Source: Mucilaginibacter inviolabilis
GTDB lineage: Bacteria > Bacteroidota > Bacteroidia > Sphingobacteriales > Sphingobacteriaceae
DNA length: 64,000 nt
Direction: 5' to 3'
Assembly: GCF_011089895.1 (NCBI RefSeq)
Contig: NZ_JAANAT010000002.1
Span: 496,001 to 560,000, forward strand
Of the stretch, positions 51,068-59,974 are shown piece by piece. The notes below the pieces were generated by a model. That model did not search any database, was not told where the DNA came from, and worked only from the letters and a program-made list of their open reading frames with translations. Each line of letters opens with the position of its first letter. Position 1 is the stretch's first letter. The position numbers were made by a program, and so were the translations under genes.

Positions 51068-53329
51068 ATGCGTTTACCATCCTTTTTAAAATATAAGAAA
51101 TATGCTTTCACTTATCAAATGGATCATATGGATTGTGGGCCGGCATGCTTAAAAATGGTTACTGAATATTTTGGGAGAAAATACTCACTTGATTACTTTC
51201 GAGACCATTCTTTTATGTCAAAAAATGGTGCAACTCTAAAAGGTTTATGTATTGCTGCCGAAGGTGTTGGATTGATGACTACCACATTACGACTCAATTA
51301 TGAGAAACTGAAAGCTAACCAGCTCTATCCTTCAATATTATTTTGGAATCAAAAACATTATGTGGTTTTATATAATATACAATCAAAAGGAAAAAAGGAT
51401 AGAATTACAATATCTGATCCGAGTCATGGTATCATAAATCTTGATGAAGATACTTTCCTAAAAAGTTGGGCCACATTTCCGGATGATAAGGGAGTAATGA
51501 TAGCGATGTCTCCTGGTGAAAATTTCTATAATATTCCTAATAATGACGAAGATGTTCATTATAATATACCCTTGATTTTAAAATATCTTAAGCCATTTAA
51601 AAAATTTATGCTTCAGATTTTAACCGGTATGATTTTAAGTACATTAATCAGCCTGTTATTGCCTTTTGTTACGCAATTAATGGTTGATAAAGGAATACAT
51701 GCCAGAAATTTCAATCTCCTTGGCCTTATTCTATGTGCCCAGCTTGCTTTTTTTATTGGTTCTCAGGCCATCGAAAGTATGAGGAACTGGACGCTGCTTC
51801 ATATTAGTAATCGAGTCAGCATAACAATTTTATCGGATTATCTTTCTAAATTAATGCGACTACCGATAAGCTTCTTTGAAAATAGAAATTTTGGTGATTT
51901 TACTCAACGTTTAAATGATCACGGTAGGATTGAACAATTTTTGACTGTATCATCTTTATCTTTAATTTTTTCATTTATTAATATTATTACCTTTTCGATA
52001 GTGCTGGGCATATACAATGTCAACTTACTATTCATATTTTTGCTTGGAGCAACTTTATCTGTTTGCTGGGCTTTTTTCTTTTCCAATGAAAGAAAGAAGA
52101 TAGATTACCGTAGATTTCAGGCACTTCGGGAAAATCAAAATAACTTACTTGAGCTTATTTATGGTATTCAGGAAGTAAAGTTGAATAATAGTGAATCAAC
52201 CATGCTCAGGGAGTGGAAAAAGATCCAGGTAAAATTATTTAATATCAATTTCAAAAATCTTAAGCTGGAACAATATCAATTGTTAGGTTATTCGGTCCTT
52301 AATCAGTTCAAGAATATAATCATTACTTATTATTCTGCCATTCTGGTTATGGAAAATCGGATAACATTAGGTGTGTTGCTTGGTGTTTCGTTTATTATTG
52401 GTCAATTAAACGGACCCTTAAGTCAAATAATAGACTTTATAAAAAAGTATCAGGACGCCAGATTAAGCATGGAGCGTTTGAATGAGGTTCATTGCAAAAA
52501 AAATGAAGATGATGAGCATTACAACGAGACCGTACAAAATGGCGTCTCAAAAGCTGACAGTTTAGCGGCTACTAATATCTTTGGCAACGAGGGTATCACA
52601 TTTTTAAACGCCTCATTCAGGTATGGAGACCCGTCTAACCCACTCATACTTGACAATATTAATCTACATATTCCACATGGAAAAATAACGGCGATTGTTG
52701 GGGAAAGTGGTAGCGGAAAAACCACCTTATTGAAAATTCTGTTAAAAATCTATACGGTATCATCAGGGTCCGTTATGATATCTGATCAGGATATTACAAA
52801 ATTGGGATCACCTGAGTGGAGGCAGAAATGTAGCGTAGTGATGCAGGATGGACACATTTTTACAGATACCATCGCTAACAATATTTCCATGCAGGGTGAG
52901 AACCTTGACGAAAGACGTTTAGAACATGCTATTCAAACCGCGAACTTAACTGATTATATAAATGGTTTGCCACTCGGTGTAAAAACTAAAATTGGCAGTA
53001 ATGGTACGGGAATGAGTGGCGGACAAAAACAAAGAGTATTAATTGCCAGGGCTATATATAAAAATCCTGATTATCTGCTTTTTGATGAAGCAACCAGCGC
53101 TTTGGATGCTAATAATGAAAGTATGATTATGAACAACTTATATAAATTTTTTAAAGGAAAAACAGTAGTCATAATCGCTCACAGATTGAGTACTGTAAAA
53201 AATGCAGATCAGATCATTGTTTTGGATAAGGGGAAAATTATTGAACGAGGCACACATCATGATCTGACGCAGCAACGCAATTTCTATTTTAATTTGGTTA
53301 AGAATCAATTGGAACTATCTGCAAATTAA
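51068..53329 (+). CDS. Peptidase C39-containing ABC exporter (2)
   Basis: A 753-aa exporter, a paralogue of the one at 38070. The C39 peptidase (1-140) has Cys23 ('QMDHMDCGPACLKMV'), His in 'FWNQKHYVVLYN' and Asp in 'ISDPSHG'. Membrane helices cover about 175-445. The ATPase domain has Walker A 'GESGSGKTT', a standard signature 'GMSGGQKQRV' and Walker B 'YLLFDEAT'. It should cleave the leader of the 48057 peptide after GG and export the mature product. No HlyD adaptor is in this operon, in contrast to exporter 1. Confidence 0.93.
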   Translation: MRLPSFLKYKKYAFTYQMDHMDCGPACLKMVTEYFGRKYSLDYFRDHSFMSKNGATLKGLCIAAEGVGLMTTTLRLNYEKLKANQLYPSILFWNQKHYVVLYNIQSKGKKDRITISDPSHGIINLDEDTFLKSWATFPDDKGVMIAMSPGENFYNIPNNDEDVHYNIPLILKYLKPFKKFMLQILTGMILSTLISLLLPFVTQLMVDKGIHARNFNLLGLILCAQLAFFIGSQAIESMRNWTLLHISNRVSITILSDYLSKLMRLPISFFENRNFGDFTQRLNDHGRIEQFLTVSSLSLIFSFINIITFSIVLGIYNVNLLFIFLLGATLSVCWAFFFSNERKKIDYRRFQALRENQNNLLELIYGIQEVKLNNSESTMLREWKKIQVKLFNINFKNLKLEQYQLLGYSVLNQFKNIIITYYSAILVMENRITLGVLLGVSFIIGQLNGPLSQIIDFIKKYQDARLSMERLNEVHCKKNEDDEHYNETVQNGVSKADSLAATNIFGNEGITFLNASFRYGDPSNPLILDNINLHIPHGKITAIVGESGSGKTTLLKILLKIYTVSSGSVMISDQDITKLGSPEWRQKCSVVMQDGHIFTDTIANNISMQGENLDERRLEHAIQTANLTDYINGLPLGVKTKIGSNGTGMSGGQKQRVLIARAIYKNPDYLLFDEATSALDANNESMIMNNLYKFFKGKTVVIIAHRLSTVKNADQIIVLDKGKIIERGTHHDLTQQRNFYFNLVKNQLELSAN

Positions 53330-53341
53330 CATTTATACCTT

Positions 53342-53509
53342 ATGTCATCGAAAATATTAGCTACAACCAGGCAGAAAAAAGATGTCTCCGCTGAGGATAA
53401 TCTCGATTTGGATAAGATCCCGCGTACTGTTAGTCCTCTGTTTATTTTTATACAGGTTCTGGTACTTATTTTAATTCTATTCGCTGTGTGGGTATTAAAG
53501 TTGCTTTGA
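53342..53509 (+). CDS. 55-aa single-pass membrane protein after exporter 2
   Basis: A short frame 'MSSKILATTRQKKDVSAEDN' with a Lys/Asp-rich cytoplasmic part and one C-terminal membrane helix (about 32-52, 'LFIFIQVLVLILILFAVWVL'). It starts 12 nt after the exporter stop. It has no GG site and few Ser/Thr, so it is not an obvious precursor. It may be an accessory or immunity-type membrane peptide. No family recognised. Confidence 0.55.
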   Translation: MSSKILATTRQKKDVSAEDNLDLDKIPRTVSPLFIFIQVLVLILILFAVWVLKLL

Positions 53510-53659
53510 TGTTTCCCGTAGAATATACAGACAATTGTTTAATTGAATAATATATTGTTTTTGTGAGGTGTTCTCATTTTAATACCTCTATTTCAGAATG
53601 TTAATTGGTGTATTGTGTTTCTTTTTGTATTTTAAGCAAACCATAAAAGGTTTGCAAGA

Positions 53660-56600
53660 ATGAATTTTGATTTCTATCCACAACTCATCATACGGACTCC
53701 AGCATTTTCAATTGAAAATATTTTAAATCAACAACTAACTGAGCATTTAAACAGTGACCAATTCCTAGAAGCTTTGTTTTTAGCGTCCCCTAACCTGGCA
53801 GAAAAATTTGTGTCAGATACACAAGGCCAAATAGAAGATTCGCTGTTAAATACAATAATAAAATATTATAACAGAATGAGCTTCCGCTGTACGCCATTTG
53901 GCTTGTTTGCAGGCTGTTCTGTAGTCGAGTGGGGGGAAGCAACGCATATTAATATAACAAGTAATGTAATTAGAAGAACAAGGCTTGATCGGGAGCTACT
54001 ATCTAAATTAATTGATAGGATGCGTGAAGAAGAGCAAATATTTAACCATTTAATACTTTATGTAAACAATACTATTTATCGTTTAGGCGATGAGATAAGA
54101 TATATTGAAACGGTACCTTCAATAGATGAGCAGAATGAATATACAATTGCAACTATTCAGGACAGTAAATTGCTGGATTTTCTATTAAAAACAATAGATT
54201 CTAATCGTAGTAGTGTAAAGGATCTGGTGCTGTGTGGGAAAAAAGCCGGATATTCAGGAACACTTATCAGAAAATCACTGAAATTTTTATTAAGTAATCA
54301 AATTGTAACAACAAACCTAAACTTGGCAATCCCTTCTGATCTCTTATTGGAGGAGTGCCGGACTTTTTTAACTAAAATTAAATTAACTCCGGTTGTCGAA
54401 CATTGGCTTAAATATATAGACGAAATAAAAAAACACCTATTTCGTATAGATAAGGATAGTACACATAATAACTTGAAATATCAAGCTTTATTTAAACACT
54501 TATTAAATGCAAATTTCAATCAGCCTGTCAATAAACTTTTACAAACAGACTATATTTTGGAAGGAAGAGCAGGACGTGTCAGTTATAAAATCCAGCGTAA
54601 CCTTAAAACCGCTATAAATATAATCTCCATGATCTCGGTCGCCGACCATCAAAATTATAATTTAACGCAATTTAAGAACAGGTTTTTAAAGAAGTTCGAG
54701 CTTCAGGAAATTCCACTTTTAATAGCACTTGATCCCGAAGTAGGTATAGACTACTTGGAAGGGACCTCCTCATTTGACCTCTATTTAAGTCGGGAATTTA
54801 AAATTCGTAATAGCCAGCATTTCGCTGACAACAGCAAACCCAATTTCAATCTTACGTATCTTATTCGCAAATATGATTTAGCGATGATTAATAATGAGAT
54901 GGTAATTGAATTAACGGAACAGGACCTGAACCAGATGGAAAAAGTTGATTGTAAGCTGCCACTTACATTGGGCGTTTTTTTTAGGTTAATTGATGATGAA
55001 CAAGTACAGATCGATAGTGTTGGGGGGAGCAGTGGCACGAATTTGATTGCTCGTTTTAGTGATTTTAGCCCTGAAATTAAAAATATTGTAAAGGATGTTA
55101 GTGAATATGATGAGCACCATAGCGAGGGTAAAATTGTTGCCGAAGTAATTCATGAACCAGAGCCAAGGTCAGCAAATGTTATTGCACATCAATCTTTCAG
55201 AAAGTTCGAAATTTCATATTTGTCCAGGTCTGGAGCTCGGGATGTGCAATCTATTCCACTATCTGATATCGTTTTAAGTATTAAAAATAATCGTTTAATT
55301 TTAAGATCAATTAAATATGACAGGGAAATACAGCCTAAAATTAGCCATGCGTATAATTATCTTTTAGGTTCGCCCATTTATCGTTTTCTGGGCGATTTTC
55401 AGAATATCGAAACAGTTGGGGGTATGAAATTCGACTATCAGAAAATATTGCCTGGCAAAATTTTTTATCCCAGATTATCTTATAAAAACATAACCTTTTT
55501 TCCTGCCACCTGGATCATTAAAGTAGATGATATAACGGAAGGTGTAGGATCATTAAATATAAGCGGTCTTAAGCGATATTTAGGAATTATTAAACTGGCA
55601 GGATTGTTTATAATATCGCAGGGCGATAATGAACTGTTGGTTGATCAGAATAATACAGTATTAATGGAAATGTTTCTGATTTTTCTAAAAAAGCAAAGAA
55701 TAGTTACCGTGAAAGAATTTTTGATTAACGAGCAAAATTACTCTATTCGAAATACAAAGGGGCAACCTCTCAATAATCAACTTTATGCTATTGTGTTAAA
55801 CAAGGCTATTGATAAAAATAAACTAACCAACCGCAATAAATATAATGTCAAATTTAATTTTACCAGAAAATTTTCTCTAGGATCGGAATGGATCTATTTT
55901 AAATTTTATTGTGGGGCCTATAGTGGAGACAAAATATTGATTAACAATATACTTCCTTTAATCACGTCTCTTAAGCGCCAGCGGCTTATTAAGAAGGCAT
56001 TCTTCATACGGTACAATGACCCGGAAACACATTTAAGGGTTCGCTTTGAAATAATGAATGTTAATGATGTTCAAATAATTATAAGTGAAGTAAGCAGTGC
56101 CATTAATAAACTGGAACAGACTAGCCATATATGGAAAATTTCGACAGAGACTTATGAGAGAGAGATGGAGCGTTATGGTATTGCAATCAAAGAGTCAGAG
56201 GCACTGTTTTCTGCAGATAGTATTTCAGTGCTTAAGTTGCTTGTGGTACCTGCCGTTGGCGAAGATCCTAACGGCCGCCTGATGGCCGGAATTCGCTTGG
56301 TTAGCGATTTGCAAACAGCCTTTGGTTTAAACATTAACGAAAGGATAGTTTTATGCAAAGAGATGAGGGCTTCCTTGAAAAAAGATTTAAAACTTGATGC
56401 GCAGTTTGAACAAGAACTGAGTGCCTGCTTTAAAAATAAGAATCAACTCTATCATGTTTTTAAAACCAATAAAAATTTAAATACAATTTTCGAAAGCAGA
56501 GCACAGATTATGCATAGATTATCTCTGAAGATTGCCAATCTGCATGCTAAAAGTAAAACGGAGCAAAGCTTTTATAAAAGCCTGCTGATTAGTTATATCC

Positions 56601-56704
56601 ACATGTGTGTTAATAGGTTATTTATGAGTAATCAAAAAATATATGAATTAATTATTTATGACTTTTTATATAAAAGTTATAATGCAGAAAGTGGAAAAAG
56701 TTAG
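53660..56704 (+). CDS. Full-length lantibiotic dehydratase (LanB)
   Basis: A 1014-aa protein with both LanB parts. The N-terminal glutamylation domain (about 1-700) has 'RMSFRCTPFGLFAGCSVVEW' (RxTPFGLFAG motif near residue 75). The elimination domain of SpaB_C/thiopeptide type (about 720-1005) starts 'GSEWIYFKFYCGAYSGDKIL' and contains 'RLIKKAFFIRYNDPETHLRV'. It dehydrates Ser/Thr using glutamyl-tRNA. No LanC cyclase is encoded in the window, so the product may be dehydrated but uncyclised, or a distant LanC may act. Likely substrate: the peptide at 58637. It converges with the LytTR gene. Confidence 0.92.
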   Translation: MNFDFYPQLIIRTPAFSIENILNQQLTEHLNSDQFLEALFLASPNLAEKFVSDTQGQIEDSLLNTIIKYYNRMSFRCTPFGLFAGCSVVEWGEATHINITSNVIRRTRLDRELLSKLIDRMREEEQIFNHLILYVNNTIYRLGDEIRYIETVPSIDEQNEYTIATIQDSKLLDFLLKTIDSNRSSVKDLVLCGKKAGYSGTLIRKSLKFLLSNQIVTTNLNLAIPSDLLLEECRTFLTKIKLTPVVEHWLKYIDEIKKHLFRIDKDSTHNNLKYQALFKHLLNANFNQPVNKLLQTDYILEGRAGRVSYKIQRNLKTAINIISMISVADHQNYNLTQFKNRFLKKFELQEIPLLIALDPEVGIDYLEGTSSFDLYLSREFKIRNSQHFADNSKPNFNLTYLIRKYDLAMINNEMVIELTEQDLNQMEKVDCKLPLTLGVFFRLIDDEQVQIDSVGGSSGTNLIARFSDFSPEIKNIVKDVSEYDEHHSEGKIVAEVIHEPEPRSANVIAHQSFRKFEISYLSRSGARDVQSIPLSDIVLSIKNNRLILRSIKYDREIQPKISHAYNYLLGSPIYRFLGDFQNIETVGGMKFDYQKILPGKIFYPRLSYKNITFFPATWIIKVDDITEGVGSLNISGLKRYLGIIKLAGLFIISQGDNELLVDQNNTVLMEMFLIFLKKQRIVTVKEFLINEQNYSIRNTKGQPLNNQLYAIVLNKAIDKNKLTNRNKYNVKFNFTRKFSLGSEWIYFKFYCGAYSGDKILINNILPLITSLKRQRLIKKAFFIRYNDPETHLRVRFEIMNVNDVQIIISEVSSAINKLEQTSHIWKISTETYEREMERYGIAIKESEALFSADSISVLKLLVVPAVGEDPNGRLMAGIRLVSDLQTAFGLNINERIVLCKEMRASLKKDLKLDAQFEQELSACFKNKNQLYHVFKTNKNLNTIFESRAQIMHRLSLKIANLHAKSKTEQSFYKSLLISYIHMCVNRLFMSNQKIYELIIYDFLYKSYNAESGKS

Positions 56705-56710
56705 CCCGGT

Positions 56711-57445
56711 CTATTTAAAACTATTACGGAGTAAAAAGTTTGCAAATTTTAATTTGTATGACAAGCCCAAGGGGATATAACCTGTAATATTATCCAGAAA
56801 TATTCTGTTTCCGTCAATTTTCTTAATTCTTTTAACAGGGATAATATAAGAACGGTGAACACGGATAAAATCTTTTAATCTTAATCGTTCTTCCAGATCT
56901 TTCATATTTAACATGGAAACGATTTTTTCGTGAATTGTGTATATGGTAACGTAATTTTTTAACCCTTCAATGTAAAGGATGTCATTATTATTTACCTTAA
57001 TCATTTTGTTTTTAGTGTCCACCTTTACAAAAAAGTAGCTATCCCTTTCATCTTCTGTTGTAATACTCGCCTTATTGAGTAAATTTTGTACTCGATTTAC
57101 AGTTTTTAAAAACCGATCTAATGAAATGGGCTTCATTAAATAGTCTAAAGCGCCATATTCATAACTATCTAGCGCATATTTCGAATATGCTGTAGTTAAA
57201 ACAAAGAATGGAGGCCCGTCTGAAGAAATGTTTAATAGTTTTAAAAGGTCAATACCAGAAAGTTTTGGCATGTTTATATCCAGAAATACCAAATCGATGT
57301 CCTCATTATGTAAAAACGCAATGAGTTCAAGAGGGTCTGTAGTTGCTAATTTGATATTTAGCCAAGGAATATCCTTAGTGTATTCCAATAGGATATCAAT
57401 GGCATGTTGTTCATCATCAACAATTATACATTTAATCATTATCAA
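56711..57445 (-). CDS. LytTR family response regulator (2)
   Basis: A 244-aa protein: receiver with Asp56 ('LVFLDINMPKLSGID') and Lys in 'DYLMKPISLDRF', then a LytTR domain (about 145-240, 'NNDILYIEGLKNYVTIYTIH', 'KDFIRVHRSYIIPVKRIKKI'). It overlaps its kinase gene by 14 nt, so the two form a LytS/LytTR pair. It resembles the regulator at 46874 in length and layout. It probably controls the precursor at 58637, which is divergent from the pair. Confidence 0.93.
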   Translation of the reverse strand: MIMIKCIIVDDEQHAIDILLEYTKDIPWLNIKLATTDPLELIAFLHNEDIDLVFLDINMPKLSGIDLLKLLNISSDGPPFFVLTTAYSKYALDSYEYGALDYLMKPISLDRFLKTVNRVQNLLNKASITTEDERDSYFFVKVDTKNKMIKVNNNDILYIEGLKNYVTIYTIHEKIVSMLNMKDLEERLRLKDFIRVHRSYIIPVKRIKKIDGNRIFLDNITGYIPLGLSYKLKFANFLLRNSFK

Positions 57446-58505
57446 GGTTTAGTTTCAAATGGCATTCATAATTGACGTTATCTTCTTCTACGTGAAAATA
57501 ATAGTTTCGTTTATAGATAATATTCAATTGCCCTTTCAATAATTTTAAACCATTTCCTGACGATTCAAATTTATGACCGAGTAAATTCTTTTTATTACGA
57601 ATAAGGATGCTGGTTTCATCCATACGTATGTCAATTCTTATCACCATCGGATTTAGCTCATCCGTCAGGTCACCATATTTAAAAGCATTTTCTACTAAGG
57701 TTATCAATAAAAAAGATACAATCCTTTTTTGATCCGGGTCACCTGTTACCTGGTAAATGATCTGTAACTTAGAATTAAAACGAAGTTGATTTAAGTAAAT
57801 ATAATTCTGAATGTGTTCTAGTTCTAATTTTAGCTCAACTAATCCATTATTTTCCTGGTTCTTCAACGCATATCGCATCATGTCAGAAAGAATTAATAGA
57901 GATTTTGCTAAAGGTTTCGACAATGGATAAATGTTAGAGTAAAAGAAATTGAGTGTATTATATAAAAAATGAGGATTTACCTGTGATTTGATAAAAGCCA
58001 ACTGGGTGTCTGCAATGATTCTCTTTAACTCTTTTTCGTCAAGCGTTTTTTGGAAATGTTGTTCTTCAACCATCCTAAGTTTCCTTTCTGTTAGTACGGC
58101 CCTTTTCGCAAACCCAAAGCCGGTACCTAATCCGATAAAATAAACCACACGCCATAACCGCTCAGCGATAAACATGTTGGTAAATACACTAGTAAACTGA
58201 GGCTTACTAATATTTTCTATTATTGGATATATATAAATAGATAGGAAACCAGAGCCTAATAAATAGATGTTTACAACTAAAATGAGTTTAAAAAAAGCTA
58301 TTCCCCAAAAAGAAAATGAATTTTTTTTTGGGAAAATATATTCTGACACTGTATAGAAAACTAAAATATTTAAAACAAATGAAAACAATATCTGGTCAAA
58401 CTTTATCTCATTAGGGTTAATAATTAACAAAATTGAAATTTCATATACTATATATATAACCCATATTGTTATGTGTGTGATTATTAATTTTCTGTTAAAT
58501 TTCAC
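57432..58505 (-). CDS. LytS-type sensor histidine kinase
   Basis: A 357-aa protein with four to five N-terminal membrane helices (to about residue 135), a short coiled coil, and the His_kinase domain with the phospho-acceptor in 'IKSQVNPHFLYNTLNFFYS'. A HATPase region follows ('SFLLITLVENAFKYGD', 'SSGNGLKLLKGQLNIIY'). Without a large periplasmic domain the signal is probably sensed in the membrane, as in peptide-sensing LytS/AgrC-like kinases. It is divergent from the lanthipeptide-like precursor across 131 nt. Confidence 0.92.
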   Translation of the reverse strand: MKFNRKLIITHITIWVIYIVYEISILLIINPNEIKFDQILFSFVLNILVFYTVSEYIFPKKNSFSFWGIAFFKLILVVNIYLLGSGFLSIYIYPIIENISKPQFTSVFTNMFIAERLWRVVYFIGLGTGFGFAKRAVLTERKLRMVEEQHFQKTLDEKELKRIIADTQLAFIKSQVNPHFLYNTLNFFYSNIYPLSKPLAKSLLILSDMMRYALKNQENNGLVELKLELEHIQNYIYLNQLRFNSKLQIIYQVTGDPDQKRIVSFLLITLVENAFKYGDLTDELNPMVIRIDIRMDETSILIRNKKNLLGHKFESSGNGLKLLKGQLNIIYKRNYYFHVEEDNVNYECHLKLNLDND

Positions 58506-58636
58506 AGTGGTGATTTTTGTTTGTATAGTGAATATAACTAATTGATACCGGGCAAAAAAGTACTTGGTGTATTATTTTTCATATCTATTTTATAGATGTA
58601 TAATTTCATAACTAAAGAAATCAAAAATATTTAATT

Positions 58637-58789
58637 ATGAAAAGTCAAAATTGTACCAAACTAAGATTAAAAAAGAAAGTTATCGTGAGATTCACTACAG
58701 GAAAAGCATTAAGCTATGGCTCGATTAGATTAGCTGATACTTTTGATACCGATAATTCAACCTCTGTGATTACGGTAACGCATATGTAA
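58637..58789 (+). CDS. Class I lanthipeptide-like precursor without core cysteine
   Basis: A 50-aa frame: 'MKSQNCTKLRLKKKVIVRFT' matches the K-L-x-L-K-K-x-x-I/V leader of Bacteroidota class I lanthipeptide precursors. The C-terminal part ('LADTFDTDNSTSVITVTHM', residues 32-50) has seven Ser/Thr but no Cys; the only Cys is at residue 6 in the leader. There is no GG site. With LanB nearby and no LanC, dehydration without lanthionine rings is predicted. A strong terminator lies 157 nt downstream. Confidence 0.6.
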   Translation: MKSQNCTKLRLKKKVIVRFTTGKALSYGSIRLADTFDTDNSTSVITVTHM

Positions 58790-58862
58790 GCACATTTAAA
58801 CTTGATAAGGTGATGTTGCTATAGGATGGGCTCTGCATAGATTCAATATGTAGTCACATAAA

Positions 58863-58937
58863 AAGTAGATTAAACTATGTAAATCCAGCGAAAAATGTCG
58901 TAACAGCCATGTGCCCATAGGTCATTTTAATCTACTT
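58863..58937 (+). other. 12-bp inverted repeat downstream of the lanthipeptide-like gene
   Basis: AAGTAGATTAAA (58863-58874) and TTTAATCTACTT (58926-58937) are perfect complements with a 51-nt loop, just before the terminator at 58946. It may be a structured 3' end of the precursor transcript. Confidence 0.45.
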
Positions 58938-58945
58938 ATTGAGGC

Positions 58946-58979
58946 AAAAAAACCGTTTCTGATGCAGAACGGTTTTTTT
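58946..58979. terminator. Bidirectional rho-independent terminator
   Basis: AAAAAAACCGTT (58946-58957) pairs with AACGGTTTTTTT (58968-58979) around a 10-nt loop, with A- and T-tracts on the two sides. Confidence 0.9.
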
Positions 58980-59112
58980 ACATAGGTGCTCACCCCACAG
59001 GTACGTATTAGTAATGGTTAAGACCGGGTTCGTGGTATTGGTAGTGTTATAATATTGGGGTGTAGAGGAGGTGAAACCACTATTACTGAGTTATTTGAAG
59101 AGTATGGGAAAA

Positions 59113-59352
59113 TTAAAGAAGATGTGCCGCGGAGGTTTCAAACAAAAAAAGGTTACATTTTAACTTGTTTTTCTGGTTGACCACCTTAATGGTAAGGGAC
59201 ATATACAAGCTCAAAACGGCACCACACGCCTGCTGTTTTAAGGGATTGTTACCCAGACAAATGATCTTCGGATCAATGGTATTATTCAGGTCCAGTGTAA
59301 AATCATTGCCTGATAATACATAATACAAAGTCGGATCATCAAGCGAAAACAT
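59113..59352 (-). pseudogene. Fragment of a TraG/VirD4-type conjugation coupling protein
   Basis: A 79-codon minus-strand frame reads 'LYYVLSGNDFTLDLNNTIDP', 'KIICLGNNPLKQQACGAVLS' and 'LYMSLTIKVVNQKNKLKCNL', closely resembling the middle of Bacteroidota TraG-family (YWFCY-type) DNA-transfer ATPases, which would be over 600 aa. The fragment lacks both ends and the frame turns to unrelated sequence after 'FLFET'. It is evidence that a conjugative or mobilisable element once lay here. The rest of 58980-59640 shows no intact gene. Confidence 0.65.
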
Positions 59353-59647
59353 TTAATGGCGAAGGATATTAGAGGATGGCAGTTTACAACATCGGCCACT
59401 ACGACTATGTATGCTCCGATTCAGCCTGATGTAAATAGATGAACATTTTTATAAAAAAACAGTGGTTATAGACTGATGGGCTAAATCAGCGGGATTAAAG
59501 ATACTTATATGGCATTTAATTAGCGATGGGGCTTTTATCGGTTATTTCAGCTGACTTTTTGTGCGGAAATGGAAATCTACAAAAATGCATAATTAACACT
59601 TTTAGTCGTTTTTGTAAAATGGGTTCTGGAGATTTGCAATTCATGGA

Positions 59648-59680
59648 AAAGCTCTGTAAATATTTGATTCACAGAGCTTT
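59648..59680. terminator. Terminator beside the second tRNA-Ser fragment
   Basis: AAAGCTCTGT (59648-59657) pairs with ACAGAGCTTT (59671-59680) around a 13-nt loop, with ATTTTTT following on the plus strand. On the minus strand it follows the tRNA-like fragment at 59690. Confidence 0.75.
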
Positions 59681-59689
59681 ATTTTTTCA

Positions 59690-59703
59690 GCGGAGAGGGA
59701 GGG
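59690..59703 (-). other. Second tRNA-Ser 3'-end fragment (putative attachment site)
   Basis: CCCTCCCTCTCCGC on the minus strand repeats the T-stem and acceptor 3' strand of the fragment at 41747 (13 nt shared) and is likewise followed by a hairpin terminator. Nothing of the tRNA body remains. 59704-59974 contains no gene I can support. Confidence 0.55.
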
Positions 59704-59974
59704 TTTTGTAACACCCCTTAATTTCCGCTCCATTTTGATATTTTGAGGGTTTTCAATTCTGTACTCACCGAATTACTCACCACTTTCAATTTGCTTTGGT
59801 ATAGCTGCAAATGCTATATACAAACATACAAAAAATCTCTCTTTTGCAAGTATTTTTTTAGCACAATTCAGTTTGTTTAACTACCTTTTTCACCGCCAAA
59901 CTTCGTATAAGAGAGTGGAGCTTCGCGCGGACACGGATGAACGAACAAATTCGCCCGTACTCGGTCTTTTAACG

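Noticed and set aside
59356..59442. A 28-codon Ser/Thr-rich frame (MAKDIRGWQFTTSATTTMYA...), considered as a third precursor
   Set aside because: It has no leader-like part and starts within debris next to the TraG fragment; too short to support.
59526..59711. A 61-codon plus-strand frame near the second tRNA fragment
   Set aside because: It runs across the terminator and the tRNA fragment, has no start signal and no recognisable domain.
59908..59921. Sequence ACTTCGTATAA resembling a loxP arm
   Set aside because: There is no inverted second arm and spacer, so chance similarity is likely.
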